In this document: positions 63,189 to 64,000 of the stretch, one piece after another | How the letters are laid out: every line of letters begins with the position of its first letter | Position numbering within the stretch: position 1 is the first letter of the stretch | Assembly: GCF_030209175.1 (NCBI RefSeq) | Contig: NZ_JARVSM010000001.1 | Location: 2,604,001-2,668,000 of the forward strand | Origin: Pseudomonas sp. efr-133-TYG-5 | GTDB taxonomy: Bacteria > Pseudomonadota > Gammaproteobacteria > Pseudomonadales > Pseudomonadaceae | DNA: 64,000 nt | Reading direction: 5' to 3' | The notes under the pieces: model-generated | Database searches by the model: none | Seen by the model: only the letters and a program-made list of their open reading frames with translations | Told to the model about the DNA's origin: nothing | Made by a program: the position numbers and the translations under genes

Positions 63189-63764
63189 ATGGGCAAACGC
63201 ATTCTGCTGATTCTCGGCCATCCTTCGCCGACCAGCTTCTGTGCCGCGCTCGCCGCCGATTACACGCAAGCGGCGCTGGCTGCCGGCCACGAAGTGCGCC
63301 AGCTGCGCCTCGGCGAAATGGCGTTCGACCCGGTGCTGCGCCAGGGTTACCAGCAGGAGCAGGCGCTGGAAGCCGACTTGAGTGACGCGCAGGCCGACAT
63401 TCTCTGGGCCGAACACCTGACGCTGGTCTATCCGATCTGGTGGGGTGGCATTCCGGCGCTGCTCAAGGGTTTCTTCGACCGGGTGTTTCTGCCGGGTTTC
63501 GCCTTCAAGTATCGACCCGGCAAGGCCTTCCCCGACAAATTGCTCAAGGGCCGCACCGCACATCTGCTGGTCACCCTGGACACCCCGGTCTGGTATTACC
63601 GCTGGTTCCATCACATGCCCGGGCTGCATGAAGTGCGCAAGACCACCCTGCAATTCTGTGGAATCACTCCGCGGCGCACGCTGACATTCGGCCCGGTACT
63701 GGGCTCCAGCGCCCGGCAGCGGCAAGCGTGGTTGCACCAGGCCCAGGCTATCGCCAGGCGCTGA
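63189..63764 (+). CDS. NAD(P)H oxidoreductase, flavodoxin_2 (KefF/YwrO-like)
   Basis: A 191-aa flavodoxin-fold FMN/FAD reductase. ILLILGHPSPTSFCAALAADY binds the flavin, and LVYPIWWGGIPALLKGFFDRVFLPGFAF near 83-110 is the signature of the family. It ends in RRTLTFGPVLGSS. I use the ATG at 63189 (AGGGA 8 nt upstream) rather than a GTG two codons earlier. The following MerR-type gene starts 47 nt later and may regulate it. Confidence 0.87.
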   Translation: MGKRILLILGHPSPTSFCAALAADYTQAALAAGHEVRQLRLGEMAFDPVLRQGYQQEQALEADLSDAQADILWAEHLTLVYPIWWGGIPALLKGFFDRVFLPGFAFKYRPGKAFPDKLLKGRTAHLLVTLDTPVWYYRWFHHMPGLHEVRKTTLQFCGITPRRTLTFGPVLGSSARQRQAWLHQAQAIARR

Positions 63765-63811
63765 GTCCTCCGATAATGCGCCGCGCAGTTTCAACTTGAA
63801 AAAGGACTTTT

Positions 63812-64000
63812 ATGTACATCGGCCAGGCCGCGCAACGCTCCGGCACCACTATCAAAAGCATCCGCCACTACGAGTCGATCGGCCTGTTGCCGCAGCCCCG
63901 GCGCCAGGGCAATTATCGGCTCTACGATGAGCAGAGTGTCGAACTGCTGATCTTCATCAAGTGCGCCAAGGCCCTGGGTTTCCGCCTCAAGGAATTGCAG
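63812..64000 (+). CDS. MerR-family regulator, 5' part only
   Basis: The first 63 residues are visible before the window ends. They hold the winged-helix start of MerR proteins: YIGQAAQRSGTTIKSIRHYES, GLLPQPRRQGNYRLYDEQS. AAAGGA precedes the ATG. The metal or drug-binding C-terminus is outside the window, so the subclass is unknown. The neighbouring flavodoxin-type reductase suggests a redox or xenobiotic response. Confidence 0.9.
   Translation, partial: MYIGQAAQRSGTTIKSIRHYESIGLLPQPRRQGNYRLYDEQSVELLIFIKCAKALGFRLKELQ

Overview
The window reads as a chromosome segment of a fluorescent-group Pseudomonas (inference). The evidence is high-GC core genes with strong G/C third-position bias, a lldP-lutABC-FAD lactate operon, a Pseudomonas-type DUF6124 protein, and a tmRNA whose tag reads ANDDQYGAALAA. 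No plasmid or phage structural genes are present. The last gene (MerR type) runs off the right edge.

Layout. (1) 1-7769: lactate utilisation, an LldR-type operator followed by lldP, lutA, lutB, lutC and a 936-aa FAD/Fe-S D-lactate-type dehydrogenase; the last four genes overlap by 4 nt. (2) 7901-8651: two paralogous small secreted proteins. (3) 8747-9136: tmRNA (ssrA). (4) 9137 to about 42590: a ~33-kb genomic island inserted at the 3' end of ssrA. It starts with a P4-type integrase and ends near a degenerate copy of the ssrA 3' end. The same 9-bp motif, GTATTCCAA, occurs near both ends. (5) 42836-64000: core genome again, with envelope/LPS-type enzymes, a chemoreceptor, a FitAB/VapBC-type toxin-antitoxin pair, a minus-strand cluster centred on a NodU-type carbamoyltransferase, and several regulators and oxidoreductases.

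The island is a composite defence island. It holds remnants of two integrative-element backbones: an STY4528-type replication protein, and a second integrase with a TraI/MobH-like relaxase whose HD motif looks dead. The cargo is a CAP12-type TIR-TPR protein, an Nmad2 protein, a DUF5677-like protein, a complete type I restriction-modification locus with an embedded AlbA_2/ATPase regulator and a frameshifted mrr, and a complete Druantia type III pair (druH-druE).

The most interesting unexplained structure is a duplicated module at 11927-12479 and 21843-22467. It consists of a structured, apparently untranslated RNA-like block (a CTGCGG/CCGCAG hairpin, a TCGAC/GTCGA hairpin and a terminator-like GC hairpin), then an inverted repeat that overlaps the ribosome binding site of a small coiled-coil/membrane protein, then a conserved terminator. 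A second unexplained element is a short dispersed repeat that begins at the stop codons of some cargo genes.
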